64,000 nt of DNA from Pristionchus mayeri (taxonomy: Eukaryota > Nematoda > Chromadorea > Rhabditida > Neodiplogasteridae), in NCBI GenBank assembly GCA_036245805.1, contig BTRK01000001.1, positions 20,033,087-20,097,086 on the forward strand. The letters run 5' to 3'. The notes under the pieces are model-generated. The model searched no databases, was not told where the DNA came from, and saw only the letters and a program-made list of their open reading frames with translations. Shown one piece after another: positions 1 to 12,516 of the stretch. The position numbers and the translations under genes are program-made. Each line of letters starts with the position of its first letter. Position 1 is the first letter of the stretch.

Positions 1-652
1 TGCATGTACTCCACCATTATTAAAACAACCCTGCTACCGTAATTGAGCGAGTTTTACACTATTTCCAAAACTTTTTTTAAAATTCACTCACCAGGTGATC
101 AAGCGCTGCATCTAGGCATGAAAGTCAGTTGTGATCGGGAATGACCGATATGTCGTACCGCCTATTGTTAAAAACACGACTATAATTGGAGCTGTGAACG
201 ACTGATTGTGGCTGTTTACAGTGATCATTATTTTTTGTATATTTGGGTCTAACCTCATAGAACACTTAGTGGCCAAAATCTCGCGAGTGAAGAAGTATTC
301 TGATTTCTTGTATCGAGTGACTGAAAATCTCATAGTGGGGCATATTAGGCGCTCCCTCTTCACCTGAACTGAGTGATAGAGGGATTTGAGTGTGCTGTTG
401 CGCATCGGGTAATCAGATTGTGTGAAGTGAGGCCGACTTCTGGTCTGTATCCGTTTTCGAATAGAGCACCAATTGGGCAGGTGATTGAGTGATGCAGCTC
501 GTTCCCAAAACAAGTTATTGTCGGGAATGGACAATACTGCGCCCTCTCACTGTCTTAAAATATTATTTTCCAACATGTGCATAGCTTTCCGTAACTACCG
601 ATCGAAATATATTGGTTGATGATGGAGTGTGTGGATTACTGATTGATTGTAG
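1..652 (+). other. Intron of the CNNM gene, no other feature seen
   Basis: The window opens inside the CNNM gene. This stretch precedes the first exon I can support and ends in an acceptor AG at 651-652. The 140-residue minus-strand open frame at 112-534 has no recognisable motif and AT-rich intron-like composition, so I do not call it a gene. Confidence 0.6.
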
Positions 653-3600
653 GTGACGATGCAATGGCTGACGACTAACATCTCGGCCTTCCACCAGGAG
701 ATCATCGATCGAGGAGTACTCGAGAAGCTCATTCGACAACACGTCAGAAGGGTCAGCATGTCTTTGATCTTTTCTCTTTAACCTTCGAATTAGGGAACGT
801 GAAAGGTGTGTTTTTTTGTAAACTTTTGATCTTAGAAAATAGTTGGGTAACTTAACGGAATTTTAATTTTACCACCAGGTGGATAGAAGCCGCATGCATC
901 GATCAAATGAATTCTAACGATAATGGTCTGTTCTAGTCCGGACTGGGAATATAATAAAGCAACAATATTTCATCCCAAAGAGATTCCCTTGTTTTCCCCT
1001 CCGACTACATGAGCTTCTCCCCATTGAGCGAGTGAGCAAATAAATCCCGGTGGGAATTATGACTGTTTTGCTCCCCCACCCAACTAGAATGAGCACATTT
1101 TCTTCTGGGATTTGAACACGCGACATATTGTTCAATCAAAGAAATATAAATATCTGATTCTAATCTGAAATATTGGAGGTGGAGCTGACGCATCTGCCCG
1201 AGTTCGACAAGCGCACGGCCATTCCACGCATCGCCAAGTTGTACAGCAAGCAGGAATACTCGGAGAGGTCCTTCTTTGATCTTTGATCTTTTAGTCGTAG
1301 CAGGAGTTCCAGAACTGATCTGCCTGCAATCACTCTTTATTTCAAATAGCCGCTCAGGCATTATCAATGCTTCTCAGTTCATTTAATTCGCCTACTCAGG
1401 ATGATTCAATGCTTGCAGATTCATCCTCATCCTCGAGGGACGCGCACTCGTGACGATCGGACAGGTGAGAGAGAGACTCTTAAGTTAATACACTATGCAC
1501 AGACTTAAGTTAATACACTACGTCTTTTGGACGATGGGATGATGGGAGACAAATGGGAGTTGCTTTTACTGAAACATCAGAAATGTTGAAGATAGAATGA
1601 GAGACCAGATTATAAAAGTGGCACGTGTCTCCTATATTATGAGACGGTGAAGTCAAAATTGGCCGGGTGAAGCTGCGGCGTGAATCGAAGACGCGAGTTC
1701 TGAATCTTGAACAATGATCTGACTCTCCTCATAATGTACACTCTCTCGCTGTTAGATAAATCAATAATAAAAAATATACATTATCACACGATTACTCTGA
1801 ATCTCCCCTATTGCAGGACTCGATGACGTTCGAGGCTGGTCCGTGGCACTCCTTCGGACAGGAGATGCTGCAGAGACTCGCAGAGACGGTACGAGTACAC
1901 TAATTAATTAATATTGTTTAAAGTAATTAATTGAACCATTATACTGTTATAAAACGAAATGTTTACTAGTAAACTTCCGAAAAGAATTGCGCATATGGCT
2001 GAAAATTTTACGGCGATTTCTGGCCCGCTTTGTTCATATCCAATACTCGAAAGGATTTGTGCTTGCTTCGCAGATTAGGTATTTGCTTTGTCAGAACTGC
2101 CTGACCGCTATGTAATCGATTTCGAATCCATACATAAACATATATATATATATATATATATATAAAGCGCATTGTGTTCGTGTCTGAGCGGATTAAGAAA
2201 CGGATAAGGAGAGGAATTGCATGAGGATACGAGTCAAGAAGAGTCGGTTGCAAAGCGATTGAGTGACCCCCTGCGGAAAGCGGGAGTGTTCCATTAACAA
2301 ATAGTAAAAAATACCATTAGGTAATTAGAGTTCTACTATTAAATTACGCGATAGCATTTGAATTTATGGCTGAAATGTTGGACAGCGATTTGAGGCTCGC
2401 GTTTTTTTTAAATTTTCAACACTGTGAATTGGGCCCGGTTTGTACTTGCTTCAGTTTTGGTATCTGTTAGTCAGAAATGTCTGAACGCTAAATAGTCGAA
2501 TGTTAGTTCAATTAACAAATAACGTTATCTCGGACAAGATTTCAGTATATAACTGAAATGTTGTGACAAGGATTAGAGGAACGCGTTTTGTTAATACTGC
2601 GAAACGGGCCCGTTTTGTACTTGCTTCACAGTTTTGGTATCTGATAGTCAAAAATGTCTGACCGCTAAGTAGTCGAATATGAGTTCTACTAATAAAAAAA
2701 ATATTTAAAACTAATTGGTTAATCCCGGCGTGCTTGTTCCGAATTCGAAGCCCTGTTTTACATTCATTCTTGACCGTACTTACTCTGCTGCGAATAGTAC
2801 TTTTTTAAAATCAAACTCCATACAGTCTTACAGTCAGTCAGTTGTACAGTCGCACACAGTATTCCCTCGACGAGGAAAATGCAAAAATGAGTGTGGAAAT
2901 TACGAGAGGGTCTCTTCAGAACACTGGAGCGGGCGCGTCGATCACGCACTCTCGTGGTTCTCTCTCTGCGGGTGACGTCAGTGGAGGAGGAGGGCAGCAA
3001 GCCAGCAGCAGGAAGAGCGGATTCGTGCCCGATTTCAGCGTCGTACGTTTACTGTTTGATTATTTTAATTAGTTATATTTTAAATGTTGTTTTAATGGTG
3101 GGTTGGACTACCGAATCGAATAATCCGTGCGAGTAGTCCATTCGTAGGAGAGCTGAAACTAGCCAGCGCCATGCAAGCTTCGCTTTGTGACGAGAAATAT
3201 TTTTGCAAACTTAGAAGGATTTATCCTTGTGAATAGGTAGGAGATGCATTGGTAGGAGTGCTGAAGCGAGCGTTCACCACGAAATGAAATTTTTCGATTT
3301 TCTCTTATGGAGGATTTGGTAGTCATTTTGTAGTGTGCTTGGCGATACGAATTGCGACAGTTTAAAAAAAAAATGACAGTTTATTTGCAGCGTAGGGTAG
3401 GGGTGAGAGATGAAGACCTTGATGTCCTGTTAATGAATACCAAATACTTACGAGTGGTTTGTACGGGGCACTAGCACACCTGGACACACTGAGTATCAAT
3501 TTTTTTCAATTGGGATTTTTAAAGGAAACGGTTTATGTGGAACGAAGCAGCTAGTTGAATGGGGCCCAAATAGCGAAGTTGTCACGCAAGATATGAAAAC

Positions 3601-6600
3601 AAAGGGAAGCTTTTTTTATTGGGTGTGTGGTTGATTTATTTTTTCGAACATTTCGACGTATTATTGACGCATCAGTGTACGAGAGTCTATCATAGTATTC
3701 CTGATACGAGAGTTCAACTCGAAAATTAGGCTTTTATTTAAATTTATTCAGATGATAGATCTGACCACTGGTTAAAGGAAACGTGCGTGTAGCGTAATGA
3801 TTGTGATTTTTTAAAATGAATTCTGCGTTTATGATGAGGCCCGTTTTCGCCAAATACTAGTTGAAATATTTTTGATGAGGAATTGTGTCACGAATCGAGG
3901 CGGGCGTGAGAGTTGGTGTATAATAGCAATGTTGAAACTACAACCCACAAGGACTCGATTGTTTCACTTATTGAGAACTTCATTTTACCCTAAGAAGGGG
4001 ATGGGGATACGGTGCAATAGTATATCTCTGATGTGTATTGCTTATAAATGGTGAAATTATTTAAAACCCGTTCTCCCTAAGACTGCAGGTAGGATGGCAC
4101 AACTCGGTTAAAATGGTCGCCGGGAGCTCAAACTTTGGGAGCATGACCCCTAGGGTCAAGAAACTTTTCAACCCAAACCTTGACTCGAAATATCGATTGT
4201 TGATCTACCAAATCTGAATTTTTAGAATTGCGAATTCGATATTGAGTAGTAGCTCATTCGAAAGAGCATGAAAAGTTATGTAAGAAACCTTAAGGAAACC
4301 AGAATCCATCAACGATGACGTCGGTTAGAGCTCGAGGAGTGAACTTTTTGATCAATTTTGGTAGATCGTGGGATGAACAATTATGAAGATGTAGGTTCCA
4401 CATCCCAGTTCGAACATATATTATGTAGTTTTCAATTCTGAACAAAATGAGCTACTTTGCGATGCCGATTTTTACGCGGCTCGTACTCAGAATCTCGTTC
4501 AACGATGACGCACTTCGGGAAATTTTTTTTACAAATTTTAGATTTCGATATCGCGCAATAGCGCATTCGAAAGAGCATAAAAAGTTATGTAAGAATCTAT
4601 AAGCATTCCAGAATCCATCAACGTTGACGTCAGCTAGAGCCCGAAGGATGAACTTTTTGATTACTTTTGGTAGATCATCACATAACTAGCCATGAAGATA
4701 TAGGTTCCACATCCCAGTTCGCACATATATTATGTAATTTTCTATTCTGAACAACGTGAGCTACTTTGCGATGCCGATTTTAGCGCGGCTCGTACTCAGA
4801 ATCTCGTTCAACCATTACGCTATTCGCAAATTTTTTTCACAAATTTTATAATTCAATATCGAGCAATAGCTCATTTGAAAGATCATGAAAAGTTATGCAT
4901 GGAACTCTAAGGAAACTAGAATCCCTCAACGTTGACGTCATCTATAGCTCGAGATGTGACCAGCTCGGCTACTTTTGGTAGATCATGACATGAATAGCAA
5001 TGAAGCTGTAGGATCCACATCCCACCTCGAACATATATTATGTATTTTTCAATGCTGAATAAATTGAGACCCAGAACGATGTCAATTTTCAAGCGGCTGG
5101 TACTCAGAATCTCGTTCAACCATGAAGCACTTTGCGACATTATTCATGCATCACGGTTGAACGAGATTCTGAGTACGAGCCGCGCGAAAATCGGCATCGC
5201 AAAGTAGCTCATGTTGTTCAGAATAGAAAACTACATAATATATTTGCGAACTGGGATGTGGAACCTATATCTTCATGGCTAGTTATGTGATGATCTACCA
5301 AAAGAAAACAAAAAGTTCATCCTTCGGGCTCTAGCTGACGTCAACGATGATGGATTCTGGAATGCTTATAGATTCTTACATAACTTTTTATGATCTTTCG
5401 AATGCGCTATTGCGCGATATTGAATTATAAAATTTGTGAAAAAAATTTGCGAATAGCGTAATGGTTGAACGAGATTCTGAGTACGAGCCGCGTTAAAATC
5501 GGCATCGCAAAGTAGCTCACGTTGTTCAGAATAGAAAATTACATAATATATGTGCGAACTGGGATGTGGAACCTACATCTTCATAATTGTTCATCCCACG
5601 ATCTACCAAAATTGATCAAAAAGTTCACTCCTCGAGCTCTAACCGACGTCATCGTTGATGGATTCTGGTTTCCTTAAGGTTTCTTACATAACTTTTTATG
5701 ATCTTTCGAATGCGCTATTGCGCGATATTGAATTATAAAATTTGTGAAAAAAATTTGCGAATAGCGAAATGGTTGAACGAGATTCTGAGTACGAGCCGCG
5801 TTAAAATCGGCATCGCAAAGTAACTCACGTTGTTCAGAATAGAAAATTACATAATATATGTGCGAACTGGGATGTGGAACCTATATCTTCATGGCTAGTT
5901 ATGTGATGATCTACCAAAAGTAATCAAAAAGTTCATCCTTCGGGTTCTAGCTGACGTCAACGTTGATGGATTCTGGAATGCTTATAGATTCTTACATAAC
6001 TTTTTATGATCTTTCGAATGCGCTATTGCGCGATATTGAATTATAAAATTTGTGAAAAAAATTTGCGAATAGCGTAATGGTTGAACGAGATTCTGAGTAC
6101 GAGCCGCGTTAAAATCGGCATCGCAAAGTAGCTCACGTTGTTCAGAATAGAAAATTACATAATATATGTGCGAACTGGGATGTGGAACCTATATCTTTAT
6201 GGCTAGTTATGTGATGATCTACCAAAAGTAATCAAAAAGTTCATCCTTCGGGCTCTAGCTGACGTCAACGTTGATGGATTCTGGAATGCTTATAGATTCT
6301 TACATAACTTTTTATGATCTTTCGAATGCGCTATTGCGCGATATTGAATTATAAAATTTGTGAAAAAAATTTGCGAATAGCGTAATGGTTGAACGAGATT
6401 CTGAGTACGAGCCGCGTTAAAATCGGCATCGCAAAGTAGCTCACGTTGTTCAGAATAGAAAATTACATAATATATGTGCGAACTGGGATGTGGAACCTAT
6501 ATCTTCATGGCTAGTTATGTGATGATCTACCAAAAGTAATCAAAAAGTTCATCCTTCGGGCTCTAGCTGACGTCAACGTTGATGGATTCTGGAATGCTTA

Positions 6601-9600
6601 TAGATTCTTACATAACTTTTTATGCTCTTTCGAATGCGCTATTGCGCGATATCGAAATCTAAAATTTGTAAAAAAAATTTCCCGAAGTGCGTCATCGTTG
6701 AACGAGATTCTGAGTACGAGCCGCGTAAAAATCGGCATCGCAAAGTAGCTCATTTTGTTCAGAATTGAAAACTACATAATATATGTTCGAACTGGGATGT
6801 GGAACCTACATCTTCATAATTGTTCATCCCACGATCTACCAAAATTGATCAAAAAGTTCACTCCTCGAGCTCTAACCGACGTCATCGTTGATGGATTCTG
6901 GTTTCCTTAAGGTTTCTTACATAACTTTTCATGCTCTTTCGAATGAGCTACTACTCAATATCGAATTCGCAATTCTAAAAATTCAGATTTGGTAGATCAG
7001 CAATCGATATTTCGAGTCAAGGTTTGGGTTGAAAAGTTTCTTGACCCTAGGGGTCATGCTCCCAAAGTTTGAGCTCCCGGCGACCATTTTAACCGAGTTG
7101 TGCCATCCACACCCCTGTTTACTTCAGTCTTACGGAGAACGTGTTTTAAATAAATACTGCGCATATCTAAAACTATCCGAATAGTCAAGTGGTACCTACA
7201 TTTATCATGAATCGAAACATCCGGGCGCGGAGGTGTGTAGTATCAATACTGAAACGACAACTCACAATGTGACTCGACTGTATTTTTGTCAGGTTACCCA
7301 TATTTTTTCTTTTTAGATTACGGTGTTCGCGTAAGGGAAATTACAGTAACCTCTCGGCTGTATATTACGGTGGCACTCTCCAATCGATCTCTGGTTGCAG
7401 ACGGTGCTGGACGACTGCACCTTCCTGGAGGTCTCGTGCAGTTCGTGGTTGCGTGCCTTCAAGTCGACTGCTCTCTCTCGGGGTGCCCCCACGAGGTCAG
7501 TGGGCGGGACTGGAGGGAGCAGTGCAGTCTGGGCGCCCGCCTGGCTGCTCGAAGCCGCGCGCGGGAGTGGTGACGCGTCGGGTGCGCCAGCCTCGGAAGA
7601 CACGCTGGAAGAGCTGCCCTTACTCGCGGTCGTCTCCTCCCCTGGACGGAGACGCGGACTCGGAGGAGGCGGCTCGCTGAGTCCCGCCCAAGCACTACGC
7701 GCTTGCCAGAGCTCCGCCTTCCTCACCACCACTCCCTACTAAGCGATCGATCGATCAATGACTGTCCGTGTGTAGATTACTGTAGAGATGGACGTAGCCC
7801 AGCTTCTTCCTTGTTGTAGCCTAGCCTATGCTTGTAACGCCGTCGTGGCAAGGTTACGAGAAGAATGCAGCAACTGCTTCCTCCCTTTCTTTCCCCTTCT
7901 CCCTCTCCCCTCATGACCTACCCCCTCGTCTCAGTTTATGCTAATCTGATGTCTGCTAATTACTCTGTTTTAATTTAGTTATTATTAATTAAGCTATTTA
8001 TTTCTCTCTAGGTTGTTGTTCACCGATCACGGTCAGTTGTTTCCCCTCTCAGTCCTCTTCAGTCCTTCCAATTCCGATTTCACACCAATTAACAATGTGA
8101 CATTTCCACCGCCAACCCTCCGCGTGTTTCATTTCTCATTCCTCTCGTGTGCTGTCAATCTGAGATTTACACCTTTCACTTCACCCTTCAGCTTTACCGT
8201 ATCCCTCACCACATCCCCTCACCACAAGCTTTACCCTCTTAGTTCCTCATCCCTGTTCAGGCTCACGTATGCTTCACTCAGTCATTTCACCCCTTTTCCT
8301 ATCGTCATGTACCGTAATCCTTCTCCCCGTGTGTTACTGTCCTTCCCTTTGTACATACGACTTTCCGCGTGGAATGAAGTGTGTGTATATTCAATGGAAT
8401 GGGACACTGAATGGCGAATAACAGTACCGTATCCGGAGAATGAGTAATCGATTTGAAGGAGGGAGAAGCGGAAGGAAAAGGAATGGAAGTGCATGGCAAG
8501 CTATCTCACCTGCTATTTGCTGGCTCTGTGCTGTGTGTCTGTTGTTCGAGAACTGTTGTAATGTTCTAGTTATGATTCTTGATCTCAATTGCATGCGATT
8601 TCTTCCCGGATGGAAAGAGAGAATAATACAGAGAGAGAGATTCAGTGTTTTTGTAGTGATCGTCGTAGACCACCTATCGATCGATTAGAAGTTTCTATAT
8701 CGCATCATAATACCTTTGCTTTTCTTTTTTTTTAAGTTTTAAAATAGGAAGCGGGCACACAGGCGCGCTTAATAAATATTAACACCCATTACCAATCCTC
8801 ATTCAGACATCTGCAAGATGACTTCGCGTTGAAGAGACAAGGACCTCTCTCCAGCAGTCAGCACTCGCTGGTTGAGGTACGGTAGAGATGGCGACCGGGA
8901 TTACTGTAGGCACGGGAAGATTACGCAACTAACTACAGGCTCCCTCATCGAACGGAGTGAAGCGCCACACCAGCTACATCACACCGCAGGTACTGTAGCT
9001 GAAGAATAACAATTATCGATTTCTGCACAACTGCACAATTCCCTATCGCTATGTTACCCTTCTATCACTGGTAGATTTTTTCCTATTCACTATCTATCGA
9101 TTTTTTAGAATTAACCAGTAGTGAGGTTTTTCTCAGTGGGACAGGCTCACGAATCGGAGAGGCACTTTTGTCTAGATGACATGGGTTACGGTAAGTGCGA
9201 GGAGTGACCTTATCTTCTGTGGCTACAGTATCCCCGTGATTGCATTCCACTGCCTTGGTTTCCTGATCACTCTAGCTTAGATTACTGTAGTCACTTTATC
9301 CCGATCATCGTTGTGTTGTGCGTGTAGCACTCTTGGTTACGGTACTTTGCTTCCTCAGGATGAAGAGTGTTGATGTCATGCTGTGTACATCCGGAGTCAA
9401 TTGACGATGCGTGGTGTTGTGTATGTACAGTATCCGAAACATCGTCATTGCAGCACGACAGCATTCGTCGTGTGAAGCGAACAGCGTGCGACGAGTCGAA
9501 GCCCCGTTCTGCTTCTGAATCAGAGCACGTCGAACTGCTGTCTTCCTCCATCAGAATCCCCCTGATCGACGACTCTGCCAGATCAGAGAAGGAGTCTCAA

Positions 9601-9606
9601 GCATAG
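653..9606 (+). CDS. CNNM: CNNM-family metal transport mediator (ancient conserved domain protein), 3' part of gene
   Basis: CNNM proteins are membrane proteins linked to magnesium and other divalent-cation efflux. This is the cytosolic C-terminal part, the cyclic-nucleotide-binding-homology domain. Exons: 653-751, 1179-1267, 1419-1464, 1817-1888, 2860-3042 (or from 2842), 7401-7495, 8807-8876, 8939-8989, 9145-9190, 9431-9606 (TAG). The lengths sum to 927 nt and the frame is kept at every junction. Recognisable stretches are WLTTNISAFHQE, then FILILEGRALVTIGQ followed by FEAGPWHSFG (the family's 'LILQGRVEVEIG...FEAGP' core), then FVPDFSV-TVLDDCTFLEV and LRAFKSTALSR. The N-terminal exons (signal region, DUF21 membrane domain, CBS pair) lie before the window. 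The 4.36-kb intron 3043-7400 holds a large foldback repeat. The last four exons are short and less conserved; I accept them because splice phases fit exactly. An alternative end is given separately. Confidence 0.85.
1984..2690 (+). repeat. Three degenerate direct repeats in a CNNM intron
   Basis: Three diverged copies, starting near 1990, 2360 and 2546, share words such as TTTGTACTTGCTTC, TTTTGGTATCTG and TGTCTGACCGCTAA in the same order. Copy length is roughly 130-200 bp. A (TA)12 run separates the first from the second. They look like an old local duplication or a dispersed repeat family; no coding capacity is visible. Confidence 0.6.
2141..2164. repeat. (TA)12 microsatellite
   Basis: Twenty-four bases of perfect alternating TA, preceded by ACA and followed by AAGC, within a CNNM intron. 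Confidence 0.95.
4092..7108. repeat. 3.0-kb foldback-type inverted repeat with internal 308-bp tandem units
   Basis: The left end starts GGATGGCACAACTCGG and the right end finishes with its reverse complement. The outer roughly 150 bp of each arm match throughout. Inside, the left arm (to about 5121) carries about three, and the right arm (from about 5154) five to six, copies of a unit spaced 308 bp apart. Marker positions in the right arm are 5155, 5463, 5771, 6079, 6387 and 6695. Most units contain the palindrome TGACGTCA. The centre is a roughly 32-bp unpaired spacer. This layout (long terminal inverted repeats built from tandem subrepeats, no transposase) resembles foldback elements of flies. 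No target-site duplication is evident. It lies wholly inside CNNM intron 3043-7400. Confidence 0.9.
7496..7742 (+). CDS. Alternative C-terminal extension of CNNM by read-through of the exon 7401-7495 donor
   Basis: If the donor at 7496 (GTCAGT) is not used, the frame of exon 7401-7495 stays open for 81 more residues to a TAA at 7740-7742. The added peptide is Gly/Ser/Ala-rich, with an acidic SEDTLEELPLL patch. The segment is GC-rich like coding DNA, unlike the AT-rich introns around it. An AATAAA at 8771-8776 could serve this isoform. It may instead be an intronic GC island. I see both options and cannot choose from sequence alone. Confidence 0.4.
8771..8776 (+). terminator. AATAAA polyadenylation signal candidate
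   Basis: Lies in a CNNM intron, 31 nt before exon 8807-8876. It would suit a short CNNM transcript that ends with the 7742 stop codon. In the long isoform it is spliced out. Confidence 0.35.
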
Positions 9607-10493
9607 ACCCCCTCCCTTCCTCACTTTAATGCCATCTCTACCCCTTCTGATTTGTAGTTGACAGAACAGTGCTCATTAACCATGCTCAGATCCCTCGCAA
9701 TCCCTTTCACTTACTTGGTCCTGCGAGAGAGATTCCTTCTGTAGCTGTGATATAGCGCCTCTTCTCAACTCTTCCCTCTTTCAGCCCTCGCACTGTACAT
9801 TCCTTCTAGACTGATCCCTCTTGACGATACTACCCGAGCTTCTTCAGTTGTGCTCTAGTCAGATACAATTTGTTGTTCTACCGTAGCAAGTCTCTCTCTG
9901 CGCCATTTACCAATTCTCGTCCTGTGAGTTACCTCAACACACCCAATGATAGTATGTATTCTACACTCACATTCGATCGTTCAATCAATACACTCAGTGC
10001 CTAATTTTTCGTTCACAGCCAAATTGGCTACAGAGTATATTGAAAGTAGTTGATAATCGATTACAGTGATCGATTGTTTATCGTTCTTCCTGAGGAAATG
10101 ATAAAGTTTTAAATAAATAAAGAGTGAAGTTAAAAATGATCTAGTGTTACTGTAAACGGTATACAGTACACCCAAATAATGTGAGCAGATATACGGTATC
10201 CAATAACCGTTATTTGAAAGTCTTATGAATGAGAAAATGAATAGGAATTCATGACTATCAATTGTTCCGTGATTATTCAAAGAATTAAATACTTAATATT
10301 GATAAATTAAGAATGAAAAATTTAATTAAAGAAAACAGTTGTACAACCGATGCCGTCAATTGCTTGCTAAACCTAGGACACGGTGTGCATGCACGCACTT
10401 TGAAACACAATTTCTCCTTGTTTTTTTTAAATTTTTGTGTTTTACGATCGATTTTCTTTGTTAATTTTTCATTTTCTTATTTCAGAAGATCAT
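9607..10493. other. CNNM 3' UTR and intergenic spacer
   Basis: No gene seen. Pyrimidine-rich sequence after the CNNM stop, then AT-rich sequence. AATAAA words at 10112-10117 and 10116-10121 are the best candidates for the CNNM 3' end. The end of the stretch (about 10475-10485) is a T-rich tract leading to TTTCAG, an acceptor just before the next start codon. Confidence 0.6.
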
Positions 10494-11787
10494 ATGGAGG
10501 CTTCTACGTCATCGGACGCTGAATACAAGATCTCAGCGCTCACAGAACTACATGTGAGCTATCGCGAAATGTCAATTTGATCATTTTTTGTTGGTTTCGT
10601 AATTTATCGGTGTTTTTGTTGTTCAGGCTATCGCGGGTCGTCATTTCGGGCAACGAGAGCTCTTGAAGGAGCTGGACGAACGACGGCAGAGAATGCGAGA
10701 AGCCGAAAGAGAATTGAGGAAGGATAGGGCTGTTAGTGAATTCATTTGCCCCCTCTTGTTCAATTTATAGTAAACTGTGTAATTCACGTTATCTCAACTC
10801 GTTTACTTCTCAACTTCCTCATTGACCTAATGTTAAATGCGATTCTAATGTGTGCTAAATCTATCACTAGTGTATGTAAGTGAAATTCAAGTTCGCGGTT
10901 CGAAGAGCGTAATTTCAGCCCCGCACGACATTGATGACATTCGGGCACGGGTCGACCTTCATCGCCCTTCCCACACAGACGGCGTTGAAGATCACCGCCA
11001 ATGATCGAAAGGTTGGTTCGATTACAAATAACAGAAGTGTGATCAAACGTGATTGTGGTATCTAAACTTCTGAAATCGCATCACTCATGGGCTTGTTAGC
11101 GCAAAACAAGATTTCACGGTGTTTTCGCCGTCGAATATCAGTGATCACGGATGTTTCCCGTGTTCCCGATCTCTGACTGATTTCGTGATCGATTTGGACA
11201 ATTGAGCACGCGCCGCTAATTTGGGCGAATAGAGGTTTGAACTCGACTGGGATCTATGTGAGTACAGTGGAAGAAGAGGCTATTATCATGCATCATCCAT
11301 GTTTCCCCCCTCGTGTTTTTGTGTCGCGTGTGCCATTAGTGACACTTTCACTGGTAACGGCGGAAAAGAAAGAGCGGGGTGAGAAATGGAGGGGAATAGC
11401 TCTGTTGAGAGTTGTTCTAATGATGGTTTGCATCACTGATCTCAGTTCTCCCTCTCTCTTCCGTCTCTTTCTTTTTTCTCACCTTTCCTGCAAGAGGGTT
11501 CGCTCAGCACCGATCTATGATGGGAACTGAAAATAGATGGGATTGTGATGAACTGCCATCAAAATGTGTTGTGACATGAGAAAAGAGCGACAATTTCTAA
11601 TAAAAATACCCGTAAGCCTTGCTCTCGATGCTACAGTACTCTTCAATTATTGATTTTGTAGATGATCGATTCGACGATCGATGAGGTGCGCGAGGAAGTC
11701 AAGAAAAGCGCCGATGAACTACTGAAGATGGAGGGGAAATCGGATCTGGAACAACGAGGATTCAGGCTCAAAAATATTCACTCGTAG
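10494..11787 (+). CDS. PDRG1: PDRG1-like prefoldin-family subunit
   Basis: Human PDRG1 is a small coiled-coil, prefoldin-beta-like protein of the R2TP/prefoldin-like co-chaperone complex. Exons: 10494-10553, 10627-10731, 10919-11011, 11662-11787 (TAG), giving 127 residues (human 133). Residues 20-55 form a charged helix (LLKELDERRQRMREAERE). Then comes a loop with TFGHGSTFIALPT, matching the family's 'CFGNMFIKMP' turn, and a second charged helix (DSTIDEVREEVKKSADELLK). The end GKSDLEQRGFRL corresponds to GKPELKGFNL in the human protein. All junctions are in phase 0. The ATG lies 9 nt after TTTCAG, consistent with spliced-leader addition, so I take it as the start. The match is by remembered family pattern, not by search. 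Confidence 0.8.
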
Positions 11788-11906
11788 TTACTGTAGGTAT
11801 TCCATTGATTCCGTATCCTTACTATTCGTTGTTATCGATCCACTTCCAAGTTATCGATTGTTTCATTCCTTTTTGTCATTGTTGATTGTGGCTCTTGAAT
11901 GTACAT

Positions 11907-11912
11907 AATAAA
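11907..11912 (+). terminator. AATAAA polyadenylation signal of the PDRG1-like gene
   Basis: First AATAAA after the stop codon, 120 nt downstream, which is a normal nematode 3' UTR length. Confidence 0.6.
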
Positions 11913-12516
11913 GACTGCAGTATTCCATCATCGGACTGTCGTGATGTGTTCGTAGTGTCCCAACCGTAATCCGTTGTCTCCAACGGCTGCAACAGTACCT
12001 CAATGTCGTGCGTGTATTGGTGACCGCGTCGTGCATGCGCGTGACTGAGACTAGCTAGGGTATAGTAGAGTGCGATGAGACTGCCTAAAAGGGGGATGAA
12101 ACGTGTTTCAGCCATCTCATCCTTCGTCTCATCTCTATCAATCGAGAGTCAACTCGCAACTATCCCCTCCCGTCTTGTTAATTACCTCAATTCTCTCCCT
12201 TGTTTTCCTCTCTCCTAGTTCCTACAGTATCTGTCCTTATTCATTCTCTGTCTGTTTCTCTGCCGTCTCTCTCACTCCTCCCGCCTCTCTCTCGCTCCTC
12301 CTCCTTCGATCTGCTCGAAGGGATCCTACGTAGCGCACACCCATCGCAGTCTGTCTCTCTGCTCGCTCTCCTCGATTCGCACACTCTTTCCTCCTCCCGA
12401 TCAAGTGGTTCTTCTTACGCCACCTGCAGCTCTAACAGCGCGCGCTCGCTGACTCTCCCCTCACCTTCCCTTGATCTACCTGACCTACCGTAATACGGTA
12501 GCATGCAAGAGAGCAT

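Noticed and set aside
4092..7108. Regularly spaced repeats as a CRISPR array
   Set aside because: Units of 308 bp are contiguous, without unique spacers, arranged as an inverted repeat in a eukaryotic intron.
8013..8447. 144-codon frame on the + strand
   Set aside because: Ser/Phe/Pro-rich product of a pyrimidine-rich stretch inside a CNNM intron or 3' UTR; no domain and no fitting splice phases.
10313..10522. 69-codon frame covering the PDRG1 start in another frame
   Set aside because: Runs through an AT-rich leader and the acceptor TTTCAG; the in-phase exon chain uses a different frame.
12103..12493. Overlapping Ser/Leu-rich frames on the + strand
   Set aside because: All come from TCTC/CCTC-rich sequence after the PDRG1 polyadenylation signal; three frames are open at once, a sign of base bias rather than coding.
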